Source of the DNA: an uncultured Sphingomonadaceae bacterium
Lineage (GTDB): Bacteria > Pseudomonadota > Alphaproteobacteria > Sphingomonadales > Sphingomonadaceae
Assembly (NCBI GenBank): GCA_947501695.1
Contig: CANMWO010000001.1
Span: forward strand, 1,302,001-1,366,000
Length of the DNA: 64,000 nucleotides
Direction of reading: 5' to 3'
Shown: in pieces, positions 1 to 9,431 of the stretch
Numbering within the stretch: the first letter of the stretch is position 1
Layout of the letters: each line of letters opens with the position of its first letter
The notes under the pieces: generated by a model
The model's database searches: none
Told to the model about the DNA's origin: nothing
The model's input: the letters and a program-made list of their open reading frames with translations, nothing else
Position numbers and translations under genes: made by a program

Positions 1-76
1 GATTGGTGAACCTCGTTGGACAGCACCATCAGAACCACCGTCTGCGAAAAAACACCAAATTCTCGCTGATTGAGCT

Positions 77-1273
77 CTAATAAATCAGAAAATCTTTCAG
101 CATTTGGCCCCACATTCGTTCGCCAGGTGCGGTTATCGCTTCCAGGTCATTTGCTATTGTCGATGGACTCTCAATCCATTCCCGCAATCCTGGACCGCCG
201 TTAATAACGTCAAACGCCAGTTTGCCTTCTTCATATTCATAAGCGAAATCGCGCCATAGCTCATAACCAAAATGTAGTTTGTTGATTGCCTTGAGCGCTA
301 AAGCTTGAAGGCGCCAGGGACGAAATGCCCCATGGTCATATGATGGACCTTCGACATGAATCTGAACACCGTTACAAAGCATTCCGACATGTTTGTGAAA
401 AGTTGGCTCAAACCAGCATTCCCGTAAGGTACAACCTTTCAGCCATTGCGGGGCCTTACGCTGCATTTCAGCAATAATTGCCTTCGCGTCAATGTCAGGT
501 GCACCAAATAGTTCGAGCGGCCTAGTAGTTCCACGCCCTTCCGACAATGTAGTGCCCTCCAACATCACGGTACCGGCATAGGCCCGCGCCATCGATAGGT
601 TAGGAGCATTGGGACTTGGATTGATCCAAACACGATCCGTTGGCCAACCAAAGCCGAGGCCTTCGGGTTGCCATCCCTGCATTTCAATCACGTGATACTC
701 CACGTCCAGATTGAAATAACTGACAAACCAACGCCCCATTTCACCCATAGTCAGGCCATGACGCATCGGCATAGGTGCAGCCCCAACAAAACTCTCCCAA
801 CCTTCTTCCAGCATCATGCCTTCGATCGGCCGGCCCGCTGGATTCGGACGATCAAGCACCCATACGGCTTTGTCATGCTCAGCTGCTGCTTCCAAGATAT
901 AGCGCAGCGTCGTAATGAACGTGTATATTCGACACCCCAAATCCTGTAGATCAATCAGGATAACGTCAAAGCTATCCATCATTTTCTTGGTCGGCCTGCG
1001 CACTTCGCCGTAGAGGCTGAATATCGGAATACCCAGGATCGGATCATCATAATCGGGGGACTCGATCATATTATCCTGTTTGTCTCCGCGAAGACCATGT
1101 TGCGGCCCAAATGCTGAACTCAGCTCTATGCCATCGCATTGCGCCAGCGCATCCAACGAATGGGTAAGATTTTCCGTCACTGAGGCCGGATGCGCCAATA
1201 GCGCGACCCGTTTTCCAGCTAGCGGTGCACGCAATTCTGGTTCAGCCAGAAGCCTATCAATTCCAAATTTCAT
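77..1273 (-). CDS. Exo-beta-N-acetylmuramidase NamZ-like (DUF1343) protein
   Basis: A 398-residue protein of the DUF1343 family, whose characterised member NamZ removes MurNAc from the non-reducing end of peptidoglycan fragments. The N-terminus goes straight into the Rossmann-like domain (KRVALLAHPASVT, about residues 21-33). The glycine and arginine-rich core (FGPQHGLRGD, LDRPNPAGRP) and the SEGRGTTRPLE segment are typical of the family. No signal peptide is visible, so the product is probably cytoplasmic. The start overlaps the stop of the upstream DOMON-like gene as ATGA, which suggests translational coupling. The AmgK and MurU genes further along the window would use the MurNAc released; that link is inference. 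The family assignment is confident, the exact substrate less so. Confidence 0.85.
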   Translation of the reverse strand: MKFGIDRLLAEPELRAPLAGKRVALLAHPASVTENLTHSLDALAQCDGIELSSAFGPQHGLRGDKQDNMIESPDYDDPILGIPIFSLYGEVRRPTKKMMDSFDVILIDLQDLGCRIYTFITTLRYILEAAAEHDKAVWVLDRPNPAGRPIEGMMLEEGWESFVGAAPMPMRHGLTMGEMGRWFVSYFNLDVEYHVIEMQGWQPEGLGFGWPTDRVWINPSPNAPNLSMARAYAGTVMLEGTTLSEGRGTTRPLELFGAPDIDAKAIIAEMQRKAPQWLKGCTLRECWFEPTFHKHVGMLCNGVQIHVEGPSYDHGAFRPWRLQALALKAINKLHFGYELWRDFAYEYEEGKLAFDVINGGPGLREWIESPSTIANDLEAITAPGERMWGQMLKDFLIY

Positions 1274-1815
1274 AATTTACCTGCTGCCTTCAGTTGATGC
1301 GTAAAGCAATCTTTGTGGTGAAAATCCGGTTTCCCGGGCGGATGTGATAAAGCCCAAAAGGATTTTGGGCCGCTGTTTTCGGAAACTACCGCCGAAAAGG
1401 AGGCGTTTAAAGCGGCTTCTCCCCACATATCAGGTAATCCCAGCATCACTTCCATAGCGACATGAGAATCGCTAACATCGAGAGAAATCTGAGGTGATTT
1501 CTGTAGTTGAAGTTTACGCATGCCTTCACGATAGTCAGAAAATTGATACGCGGCCCAACAACTTGATGGCGAAAAATTGAATTCACAATATTTGTTTGCG
1601 CTCGCTTCTTGAAGAAACAGCTCAAAACAAGTTGTTTTCCATAATCCATCAGTATGCTTTGGCTCGGTCGTAGCGGGTAGATCCAGATCATGTCGCAATA
1701 CGTCCGCATGATATCGCATCCACAAACTACCGTGCGCTTGCCACTCGTACGTCAAAGAAATATCTGTGACCTTAGATACCGGCGTTAACGGATGGCATTG
1801 CAGGTTCAAACGCAT
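1270..1815 (-). CDS. DOMON-like domain-containing protein
   Basis: A 181-residue protein resembling the DOMON-like proteins common in sphingomonads. These are beta-sandwich folds related to carbohydrate- or heme-binding domains. Visible family features are [11 protein letters not shown] around residues 60-70, then [15 protein letters not shown] and a C-terminal [15 protein letters not shown]. It has no signal peptide and no membrane segment. Its stop overlaps the start of the NamZ-like gene by ATGA, so the two are probably co-translated. It is divergent from tyrS with only 38 bases between the starts. The molecular function is unknown and the name describes the fold only. Confidence 0.75.
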   Translation of the reverse strand: MRLNLQCHPLTPVSKVTDISLTYEWQAHGSLWMRYHADVLRHDLDLPATTEPKHTDGLWKTTCFELFLQEASANKYCEFNFSPSSCWAAYQFSDYREGMRKLQLQKSPQISLDVSDSHVAMEVMLGLPDMWGEAALNASFSAVVSENSGPKSFWALSHPPGKPDFHHKDCFTHQLKAAGKL

Positions 1816-1853
1816 ATTGCGACTTTACTCTGCTGCATGTATCGACCCACTCC

Positions 1854-3086
1854 ATGACCAACTATCAATCTGATCTCCTCCGCTTAATGAATGATCGCGG
1901 CTATATCCACCAATTAACTGATGCTGATGGATTGGATCAGTTAGCAGCTAAAACAATTATACCGGGTTATGTCGGTTTTGATGCAACGGCTACGTCACTG
2001 CATGTCGGCAACTTAGTGCAAATCATGCTTTTGCGGCGTTTGCAGCAAGCTGGACATAAACCAATTGTCGTGATGGGCGGTGGAACCACAAAGGTCGGCG
2101 ATCCTTCTGGTAAAGACGAAGTTCGCAAACTGCTCGACGATGATGGCATAAACGCAAATATTGCATCCATAAGATCTTCTTTTGAGCGGTTCCTGACCTT
2201 TGGCGATGGACCAACCGACGCGATCATGGTCAACAACGCCGACTGGCTGGATAGTTTGGAATATATCCCGTTTCTTCGTGATGTTGGTCGTCATTTCACT
2301 ATCAACCGAATGCTGACATTCGATTCGGTAAAGTTGCGTCTTGAACGAGAACAACCCCTCACCTTTCTCGAATTCAATTACATGATCCTGCAAGCCTATG
2401 ATTTTCTTGAGCTATCGCGTCAGCACGCCTGCCGCTTGCAGTTGGGTGGTTCGGATCAATGGGGAAATATCGTCAATGGTATTGAACTTGGTCGCCGGAT
2501 CGATGGCGCACAGCTTTTCGGCCTGACCACCCCCCTGATTACAAAGGCTGATGGATCAAAAATGGGCAAGTCTGTCGACGGTGCTATTTGGTTGAATAAA
2601 GATCGCCTAAGTCCTTATGATTACTGGCAGTTCTGGCGCAATACGGATGATCGTGATGTGGGTAGATTCATGCGTTTGTTTACCGATATTGATACCGATG
2701 AGATCGCGCGATTAGAATCGCTCGAAGGCGCGGAGATTAACGAGGCCAAGAAAATCCTCGCCGATGCAGCAACGGCAATGGCTCATGGTGATGACGCAGC
2801 GAAAAATGCGGCAAGCACTGCCCAAAAGACTTTTGAGCAAGGCCAGTCGGGTGGGGACTTACCGGTCTTGGAGGTTGCCGAAGAACAAATTTCAATGCTC
2901 AACGCCTTAGTCGATATCGGTTTTTGCGCTTCCAAAGGGGAAGCCAAACGGATGATCGCCGGCGGTGGCGCACGGATTGATGACGAACCGGTCAAGGATG
3001 CTGGCGCGATGATTTCCATCTCAGATACTGATATAAAAATATCCGCTGGTAAGAAAAAACACGGCCTATTGAGGCGTGCAGCGTAA
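1854..3086 (+). CDS. tyrS: Tyrosyl-tRNA synthetase
   Basis: Class I aminoacyl-tRNA synthetase that charges tRNA-Tyr, 410 residues, the normal TyrRS-1 length. The HIGH-type signature is HVGN at residues 50-53 and the KMSKS loop is KMGKS at 236-240. The tyrosine-site segment [10 protein letters not shown] lies near 197-206. A C-terminal S4 RNA-binding domain covers about 345-405 ([18 protein letters not shown]). The ATG start gives the family N-terminus. The gene diverges from the DOMON-like gene across a very short intergenic region and is followed after 85 bases by the PilZ gene on the same strand. Confidence 0.97.
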   Translation: MTNYQSDLLRLMNDRGYIHQLTDADGLDQLAAKTIIPGYVGFDATATSLHVGNLVQIMLLRRLQQAGHKPIVVMGGGTTKVGDPSGKDEVRKLLDDDGINANIASIRSSFERFLTFGDGPTDAIMVNNADWLDSLEYIPFLRDVGRHFTINRMLTFDSVKLRLEREQPLTFLEFNYMILQAYDFLELSRQHACRLQLGGSDQWGNIVNGIELGRRIDGAQLFGLTTPLITKADGSKMGKSVDGAIWLNKDRLSPYDYWQFWRNTDDRDVGRFMRLFTDIDTDEIARLESLEGAEINEAKKILADAATAMAHGDDAAKNAASTAQKTFEQGQSGGDLPVLEVAEEQISMLNALVDIGFCASKGEAKRMIAGGGARIDDEPVKDAGAMISISDTDIKISAGKKKHGLLRRAA

Positions 3087-3171
3087 AATCTCGAGCATAT
3101 TTACGCCGGTTTACCATTTGTTCGGAAAACGAAGTTAATGAAGAGTTTCATCAACTGACGGAGCGTCTTTA

Positions 3172-3498
3172 ATGCCAACCCCATCTAACCCGAAAACTCC
3201 AGAAATGCGTCGTGCGACGCGTTTTCCTGTTGATTTTGAGACGATTTGCGAAACTCGCAAAGATGGTGAATTTACAGTTAAACTCAGCAACATTTCTGCT
3301 CATGGGTGTCAGTTTATACACGAGGTCGAACTGAATAAGGGGGACCGCGTTGTGGTACGCTTACCCGTTGCGGGTCGCATTGAAGCGTTTTTGGTCTGGT
3401 CGCATAGCGGACGATCTGGTTTTGAATTTGAGCGTGTCATTCGCGAACCAGATTTCGTGGCACTGATTGAGCAAATCGGCGAAGCAGAAACAAAATAA
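3172..3498 (+). CDS. PilZ domain-containing protein
   Basis: A 108-residue single-domain PilZ protein. PilZ domains bind cyclic di-GMP through an RxxxR stretch and a D/NxSxxG motif; here RRATRF lies at residues 14-19 and NISAHGC at about 40-46. It could therefore be a small c-di-GMP receptor or adaptor, but its partner is unknown. The gene ends two bases before the convergent recG stop. A GGDEF/EAL protein that would act on the same messenger is encoded 6 kb downstream, with no operon link. Confidence 0.85.
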   Translation: MPTPSNPKTPEMRRATRFPVDFETICETRKDGEFTVKLSNISAHGCQFIHEVELNKGDRVVVRLPVAGRIEAFLVWSHSGRSGFEFERVIREPDFVALIEQIGEAETK

Positions 3499-3500
3499 AT

Positions 3501-5555
3501 CTATCCACTGCGCAGCAGGCTAACTCCCCAGTCTCGTTCAAAAAGATACAACGCGATCCGGGCGGCTTGGCCGCGTGGACTATTTAGCCCTCCGTCGCGG
3601 TCCAACAACAAACGCGCATCATCGGTGGCTGCTGTGATCAGGTTAGATATCTGCTCCGGTGACGCAATCCGGAATCCGGCGTCTCCGGACTGACGGGTAC
3701 CAAGCAATTCCCCCGCGCCGCGCAACCGCAAGTCTTCTTCAGCAATTTTGAAACCATCGTTCGTTTCTCGCAGCAAGGAAAGACGCGCACGCGCCGTCTC
3801 GCTGAGCGTATCGCCACGCAACAACAGGCAATTGGATTTAACATCCCCCCTGCCCACGCGCCCACGAAGTTGATGGAGTTGCGCCAATCCAAAGCGATCG
3901 GCTGCCTCTATGATCATCAAACTCGCATTGGGTACATCAACGCCGACTTCGATCACAGTTGTTGCCACCAACAATTGGATATCGCCTTGCTGGAAGCGTT
4001 CCATCACCGCATCTTTTTCAGGCCCCTTCATCCGTCCGTGTACTAAGCCGACTTTATCTCCGAATCGCGTTTTTAGAAGCGCCGCTCGTGCTTCGGCCGC
4101 TGCCAGATCGCTTTTTTCACTCTCCTCCACCAACGGACAAACCCAATAGGCTTGACCATTGGCCGACATGTGCCGAGCAAGACCATCAACAATCTCTGGC
4201 AATCGAGCATCTGAAATCACACGAGTTTCGATCGTCTGTCGCCCTGGCGGTAGTTCGTCTATACGCGAAACGTCCATCTCGCCATATTGACTGAGGGTTA
4301 ATGTCCGCGGAATCGGGGTAGCGGTCATTGCAAGCAGGTGCGGCGTATGCTCTGCTTTCTGAGTGAGCATCAAGCGCTGAGAAACGCCAAATTTATGCTG
4401 CTCATCGATGACAGCCATGGCCAACTTCCGATACTGCACTTTCTCTTGAAAAATCGCGTGTGTACCAACCAAAATATCGATCGAACCATCAGCGAGCCCC
4501 ATCAAAGTAGATTCCCGGGTCTTGCCCTTGTCTCGCCCAGTCAGGATGGCAAGGTTCACCGGCAAGCCAGTCAACAGCTTTTGTAGACCTTCAAAATGCT
4601 GTCGAGCCAAAATCTCGGTGGGCGCCAGCAGCGCTCCTTGATACCCCGCCTCGACCGCACTGAGCAGCGCGATCAAGGCCACTAGCGTTTTTCCTGACCC
4701 AACATCACCTTGTAGCAGCCGCAGCATAGGAGATGCCTGGGCCAAATCGCCTTCAATCTCTGAAATACAGCGTTTTTGTGCTCCAGTAAGCTCGAAAGGC
4801 AGCTTGATTTGATCTCGCAAATGCCCATCACCCTGGATTGAAACGCCCTGTTTGCGCCGATTACTGGCACGCACCAGCATGAATGCCAGTTGATTCGCGA
4901 AAATCTCATCATAGGCCAGTCGATCTGATTGATCGGCATCCTCGTGGCTGTGCAAGGATACGATATCCTTTCGCCAATCATTCCATTTTTTGGACTCCAG
5001 CAGGCTGGATTCAATCCACTCAGGTAATTCCGGCGCCAGACCAACCGCTTGCGTCACCAATTGCCCCATCCGCTTATTACCCAAGCCGTCAGCCAATGGA
5101 TAAATTGGCTCCACTAGCGCGATGTCCTTCTCTTCCGCCAATTCCAGCACATCTGGATGCAGCATCTGCAACTCGTCACCGTAGCGTTCCAACTTACCGG
5201 AGATGATTTTACTCTCGCCCAAAGGTAGCAGCTTCTTCGGCCAACCGGTATTTCTGCCAAAAAATGTCAGACTGATAAAATTGCCCTGCGCATCGGTCGC
5301 CTGCACGCGGAACGGACTACGGGGACCGCCGCTACGATAATCTGCGGGGGTCAATTCAGCGATAATTGTCAGGCCGACATCGGCCTCATCCAACTCCTGC
5401 ACGCGCTTACGCCGCATCCAGTAACTGGGCTTATGATAGAGTAAATCTTTCACCCGAATCAGGCGCAGCTTCTCCAGCGGCTTGGCAAGTGCCTTGCCAA
5501 CGCCTTTAAGCGACTGTGTTTCGCCAAATAATGGATTGAGTATCTCGGGCCGCAT
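3501..5555 (-). CDS. recG: ATP-dependent DNA helicase RecG
   Basis: A 684-residue branch-migration helicase that rewinds stalled replication forks and Holliday junctions. The order is an N-terminal wedge/OB domain (about 1-160), then a superfamily 2 helicase core with Walker A GDVGSGKT at 283-290, DEQH at about 384-387 and a TATPIPRT motif III. The C-terminal QLRGRVGRG is motif VI. Length and all helicase motifs are intact. It converges on the PilZ gene and diverges from sdhE. Confidence 0.97.
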   Translation of the reverse strand: MRPEILNPLFGETQSLKGVGKALAKPLEKLRLIRVKDLLYHKPSYWMRRKRVQELDEADVGLTIIAELTPADYRSGGPRSPFRVQATDAQGNFISLTFFGRNTGWPKKLLPLGESKIISGKLERYGDELQMLHPDVLELAEEKDIALVEPIYPLADGLGNKRMGQLVTQAVGLAPELPEWIESSLLESKKWNDWRKDIVSLHSHEDADQSDRLAYDEIFANQLAFMLVRASNRRKQGVSIQGDGHLRDQIKLPFELTGAQKRCISEIEGDLAQASPMLRLLQGDVGSGKTLVALIALLSAVEAGYQGALLAPTEILARQHFEGLQKLLTGLPVNLAILTGRDKGKTRESTLMGLADGSIDILVGTHAIFQEKVQYRKLAMAVIDEQHKFGVSQRLMLTQKAEHTPHLLAMTATPIPRTLTLSQYGEMDVSRIDELPPGRQTIETRVISDARLPEIVDGLARHMSANGQAYWVCPLVEESEKSDLAAAEARAALLKTRFGDKVGLVHGRMKGPEKDAVMERFQQGDIQLLVATTVIEVGVDVPNASLMIIEAADRFGLAQLHQLRGRVGRGDVKSNCLLLRGDTLSETARARLSLLRETNDGFKIAEEDLRLRGAGELLGTRQSGDAGFRIASPEQISNLITAATDDARLLLDRDGGLNSPRGQAARIALYLFERDWGVSLLRSG

Positions 5556-5647
5556 GTCTATCCGCCTATATACGCAAGCAGGCCCGATATACCAGAAGGA
5601 GTCCGCACATCATTGCGTAAACAACATATCTTGGATCAGGAGCAGAC

Positions 5648-5914
5648 ATGGAACGCGACGTCAGGCTGAAACGACTGCATTTTCGCAGCTGGCATCGCGG
5701 AACACGCGAGGCTGACAATATGATTGGCGGCTTTTTCGACAAATGGGGTCAGAGCTGGTCGGACGAGGAAATCGCTTGGTTTGAGCGGCTACTCGAAGAA
5801 GAGGATGTCGATATCATGGCTTGGGCCATTGGTAAGCAGCCTGCCCCTGCCCCATTTCAAACCAATCAAATGGTCGCCATGCAAAAGCTCGACTATTTCG
5901 ATTTCACCAAGTGA
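5648..5914 (+). CDS. sdhE: Succinate dehydrogenase assembly factor SdhE
   Basis: An 88-residue SdhE/Sdh5 protein that helps attach FAD covalently to the SdhA flavoprotein. The diagnostic RGTREADNMIG motif is at residues 17-27, and the acidic helical part (SWSDEEIAWFERLLEEEDVD) follows as in the family. The ATG start is preceded by a purine-rich CAGGAG. The gene lies between divergent recG and mfd, with 35 bases to the mfd GTG start, so mfd may be co-transcribed. This recG-sdhE-mfd order is common in sphingomonads. Confidence 0.95.
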   Translation: MERDVRLKRLHFRSWHRGTREADNMIGGFFDKWGQSWSDEEIAWFERLLEEEDVDIMAWAIGKQPAPAPFQTNQMVAMQKLDYFDFTK

Positions 5915-5949
5915 TGCTCTTCGCATTCGAACTGAAACAGAAAATTTAA

Positions 5950-8900
5950 GTGTCCTATTTAGATAAATTATTTTCCTCCAACAGTGGATTGACTCTGGCT
6001 GGAGTGACAGCGGGCTATCGGCCATATTGTTTGGCGGATATAGCGGTTCAATCGGGGCAACGGACCGTGTTCATAGCAACCGACGACGCCGCGATGAGCG
6101 CAGTTGCTGAAGCAACGCGATATTTTCAGCCGGAATTGGAAATCATCGAGTTTCCCGCATGGGACTGCCTACCCTATGATCTTGCCTCACCAGCACTTCA
6201 TACAACATCAGAACGGTTGGCAGCTTTGTCACGTCTCGCACTGCCAGCCTCTGGCGGGCAATTGGTTGTTACGACTATAAATGCTGTGACGCAGCGCGTT
6301 CTGGAACCCGCCAGAGTGAAGGAGCTGGTTACGAGATTGGCTCCCGGCACCATAGTAGAGCAAGAAAAATTGATATCTTTTCTCTATGCCAACGGTTTCG
6401 TTCGTGTTGATACGGTAGCAGATAGCGGCGAATTTGCTGCACGTGGTGGACTGATCGATCTTTTTCCGCCAGGCGTTGATATGCCGCTTCGCATTGACCT
6501 ATTCGGTGATGAAATAGAGAGTTTGCGTCAGTTTGATCCCGCCGACCAAAGAACGATTGGGAAAGTAGAAGGATTCGATCTTTTACCGGTTTCAGAGGTT
6601 TTGCTGGACGAAATCAGCATCACCCGCTTTCGCACGCGCTATCGAGAACTATTCGGTGCGGTCTCGACCAGCGACCCCATCTATCAATCCATATCCGAAG
6701 GCCGCAGGCTCTCAGGAATGGAACATTGGTTGCCGCTCATCGAAGAGCGCTTGGTCAGCTTTTTCGATTATCTATCGGATGATACACTGGTTATCCGTGA
6801 CGCTGCCGTGACTCCCGCAGCAGATGCTCAATTTGCTTCTATTGCGGATTATTACAAGAACCGCCAAGAAGCAGACAAGGCCAACCTGTCGAGCTATCGA
6901 CCGTTAAACCCGGAGATGCTCTATCTGGATCCATCGGAATGGCGAATACAGCAGTCAGATAGTCCAATCCACATCATCAGTGAATTTGACGAACCAGAAT
7001 CGTCCACCGTACTCTCCTTGTCCGTATCGTCTCCGCGCGATTTTTCTCCTGAACGCGCACGGAACGAAAACATATACAAGGCCCTAGCAGCCCATCTTAA
7101 TACGTTAACAAAGACAGGCACTACCGCGGTATTGGCGAGCTATAGCAATGGCTCCCGCGCAAGACTGTTTGACTTGCTTCAGGATCACGGCGTCAACGCT
7201 GCAACAATTTGCGATGATTGGAAATCGAGCAGAACAGCCGGCGCATCAGTTGCTCTGACCGTTTTACCTTTAGCCTCCGGATTCCGTACCGACGATATCG
7301 CTCTACTCACTGAGCAGGATATTTTCGGTGACCGACTGGTACGCAAATCAAAAAGGCGCAAGAGCGGTGACGCCTTCATTGAGGAACTATCCGCACTTAG
7401 CCAGGGCGACCTAGTCGTGCATCTAGAACACGGCATCGGGCTATATGAAGGCATTGTTTCTATTCCGGTTGGTGAAAGCCCGCATGACTGTGTCGCCCTA
7501 AAATATGCTGGCGGAGACAAGCTGTTCGTTCCGGTTGAGAATATCGACGTGCTTAGTCGCTATGGCGAAGGCGGAGAGACGGTAGTTCTTGACCGATTGG
7601 GCGGTGAAGGCTGGCAAAGGCGCAAGTCGAAACTTAAAGAACGTATAAGAGCTATTGCGCATGAGTTGTTGAAAACTGCGGCCGCGCGGGCCTTGCAACC
7701 CGCCACTCCAGCGCGAATTGAAACCAATGAAATGGCAGGATTCGTCGATCGCTTTCCCTATCAGGAAACAGACGATCAGCAGCAAGCAATTGAAGAAGTA
7801 CTCGGTGATATGGCGTCTGGCAAAGCCATGGACCGACTTGTCTGCGGTGATGTTGGTTTCGGCAAAACGGAAGTTGCGATGCGCGCTGCCTTTGCCGCTG
7901 CCATGGCGGGCATGCAGGTCGCTATAATTGCGCCAACCACCCTACTCGCTCGCCAACATTTCACCAATTTTGAAGAACGTTTCCGACCTTTCCCAGTAAA
8001 CCTCGGCCGACTGTCGCGCCTCGTACCAGCTGCCGAAGCAAAGAAGACCAAAGAAGGTCTAACCAATGGCAAGATCGACATTGTTATCGGGACGCACGCG
8101 TTAATTGCCAAATCAATCGAATTTCAACGGCTTGGCTTAATCATTGTTGATGAAGAGCAAAAATTTGGTGTTACGCATAAAGAGCGGCTCAAAGCGATGA
8201 AGGCGGATGTTCATGTGCTGACGCTAACCGCGACGCCCATTCCGCGAACTTTGCAGATGGCAATGACGGGATTGCGTGAGTTATCCGTGATCCAAACACC
8301 GCCTGTCGATCGTCTAGCTGTCCGTACTTATGTGATGCCATGGGATCCAGTTCCCTTGCGTGAAGCGCTAATGCGGGAACATTATCGCGGCGGCCAGAGC
8401 TTTATCGTCGTTCCTCGCATCGCTGATCTGCCGGAAATTCAGGAATTTCTGAAAGAATATGCACCAGAGATTAGTTTCGTCGTCGCCCATGGACAAATGC
8501 CTCCAGCTCAAGTCGAAGAACGCATGTCGGCCTTTTACGACAAGAAATATGATGTGCTCCTGGCAACGACTATTGTTGAAAGCGGCCTTGACATTCCAAG
8601 CGCCAATACGTTGATCATTCATCGCGCTGATCGGTTTGGGCTCGCCCAACTCTATCAATTGCGCGGTCGGGTCGGACGTTCGAAAACCCGCGCTTATGCG
8701 TATATGGTGACGCCGAAAGATCGGATCATAACTGAAAAAGCTGAAAAACGGCTGAAAATCTTGGGTGATCTGGATAGTCTTGGGGCTGGCTTTGAGCTGG
8801 CAAGCCACGATCTAGACATTCGCGGTGCAGGAAATTTGCTCGGCGATGAACAATCGGGTCATATTCGCGAGGTTGGTTTTGAACTTTACCAGTCGATGTT

Positions 8901-9420
8901 GGAAGACGCGATTCTAGAAGCTAAGGCCAAAGGCGCGGGACTGGATGCCGTTACCGAGAGCTTCTCGCCGCAGATCACTGTCGATGCACCTATCTTGATA
9001 CCAGAGAATTACGTGCCAGATCTATCACTCCGTATGGGGCTCTATCGGCGCATGAACGGACTTCAAACTCATCAAGAAATTCAGTCCTTTGCAGCTGAAA
9101 TGATTGACCGGTTCGGAGAATTGCCAGTTGAAACCGATAACCTGCTCAAGCTCATGGAAATCAAAATGAACTGCGTCAAAGCTCATATCGCGAAGATTGA
9201 AATGGGTCCGCGCGGAGCGTTAGTAAGCTTCCACCAGGACAAGTTCCCGAATGTTCCCGGCCTGCTCGCATATGCTGAACGCTTGAAAGGAACAGCGAAG
9301 ATCAGGCCGGATAACAAGCTGTTTATTGAGCGGCGCTGGCGTGATCCGCGATCACGACTTCACGGCCTAACGCAATTGAGCAATGGATTATCAAAATTGG
9401 CTCAGCAGAAACAAAGCTGA
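5950..9420 (+). CDS. mfd: Transcription-repair coupling factor Mfd
   Basis: An 1156-residue SF2 translocase that displaces stalled RNA polymerase and recruits UvrA. The N-terminal UvrB-homology region is followed by the RNA polymerase-interacting domain (about 460-530) and the RecG-like translocase. Walker A is GDVGFGKTEVA around residue 632, and DEEQKFG lies around 734. The QLRGRVGRS motif VI and a C-terminal TRCF domain are present. The start is GTG, chosen because the encoded N-terminus SYLDKLFSSNSGLTLAGV fits the family and the next ATG would delete it. No strong ribosome-binding site precedes it, so coupling with sdhE is possible. Confidence 0.97.
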   Translation: MSYLDKLFSSNSGLTLAGVTAGYRPYCLADIAVQSGQRTVFIATDDAAMSAVAEATRYFQPELEIIEFPAWDCLPYDLASPALHTTSERLAALSRLALPASGGQLVVTTINAVTQRVLEPARVKELVTRLAPGTIVEQEKLISFLYANGFVRVDTVADSGEFAARGGLIDLFPPGVDMPLRIDLFGDEIESLRQFDPADQRTIGKVEGFDLLPVSEVLLDEISITRFRTRYRELFGAVSTSDPIYQSISEGRRLSGMEHWLPLIEERLVSFFDYLSDDTLVIRDAAVTPAADAQFASIADYYKNRQEADKANLSSYRPLNPEMLYLDPSEWRIQQSDSPIHIISEFDEPESSTVLSLSVSSPRDFSPERARNENIYKALAAHLNTLTKTGTTAVLASYSNGSRARLFDLLQDHGVNAATICDDWKSSRTAGASVALTVLPLASGFRTDDIALLTEQDIFGDRLVRKSKRRKSGDAFIEELSALSQGDLVVHLEHGIGLYEGIVSIPVGESPHDCVALKYAGGDKLFVPVENIDVLSRYGEGGETVVLDRLGGEGWQRRKSKLKERIRAIAHELLKTAAARALQPATPARIETNEMAGFVDRFPYQETDDQQQAIEEVLGDMASGKAMDRLVCGDVGFGKTEVAMRAAFAAAMAGMQVAIIAPTTLLARQHFTNFEERFRPFPVNLGRLSRLVPAAEAKKTKEGLTNGKIDIVIGTHALIAKSIEFQRLGLIIVDEEQKFGVTHKERLKAMKADVHVLTLTATPIPRTLQMAMTGLRELSVIQTPPVDRLAVRTYVMPWDPVPLREALMREHYRGGQSFIVVPRIADLPEIQEFLKEYAPEISFVVAHGQMPPAQVEERMSAFYDKKYDVLLATTIVESGLDIPSANTLIIHRADRFGLAQLYQLRGRVGRSKTRAYAYMVTPKDRIITEKAEKRLKILGDLDSLGAGFELASHDLDIRGAGNLLGDEQSGHIREVGFELYQSMLEDAILEAKAKGAGLDAVTESFSPQITVDAPILIPENYVPDLSLRMGLYRRMNGLQTHQEIQSFAAEMIDRFGELPVETDNLLKLMEIKMNCVKAHIAKIEMGPRGALVSFHQDKFPNVPGLLAYAERLKGTAKIRPDNKLFIERRWRDPRSRLHGLTQLSNGLSKLAQQKQS

Positions 9421-9431
9421 CGCGATTCTCA

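Noticed and set aside
1-76. End of a neighbouring gene at the left edge
   Set aside because: Several frames on both strands are open over this short stretch, so no coding claim can be made from 76 bases.
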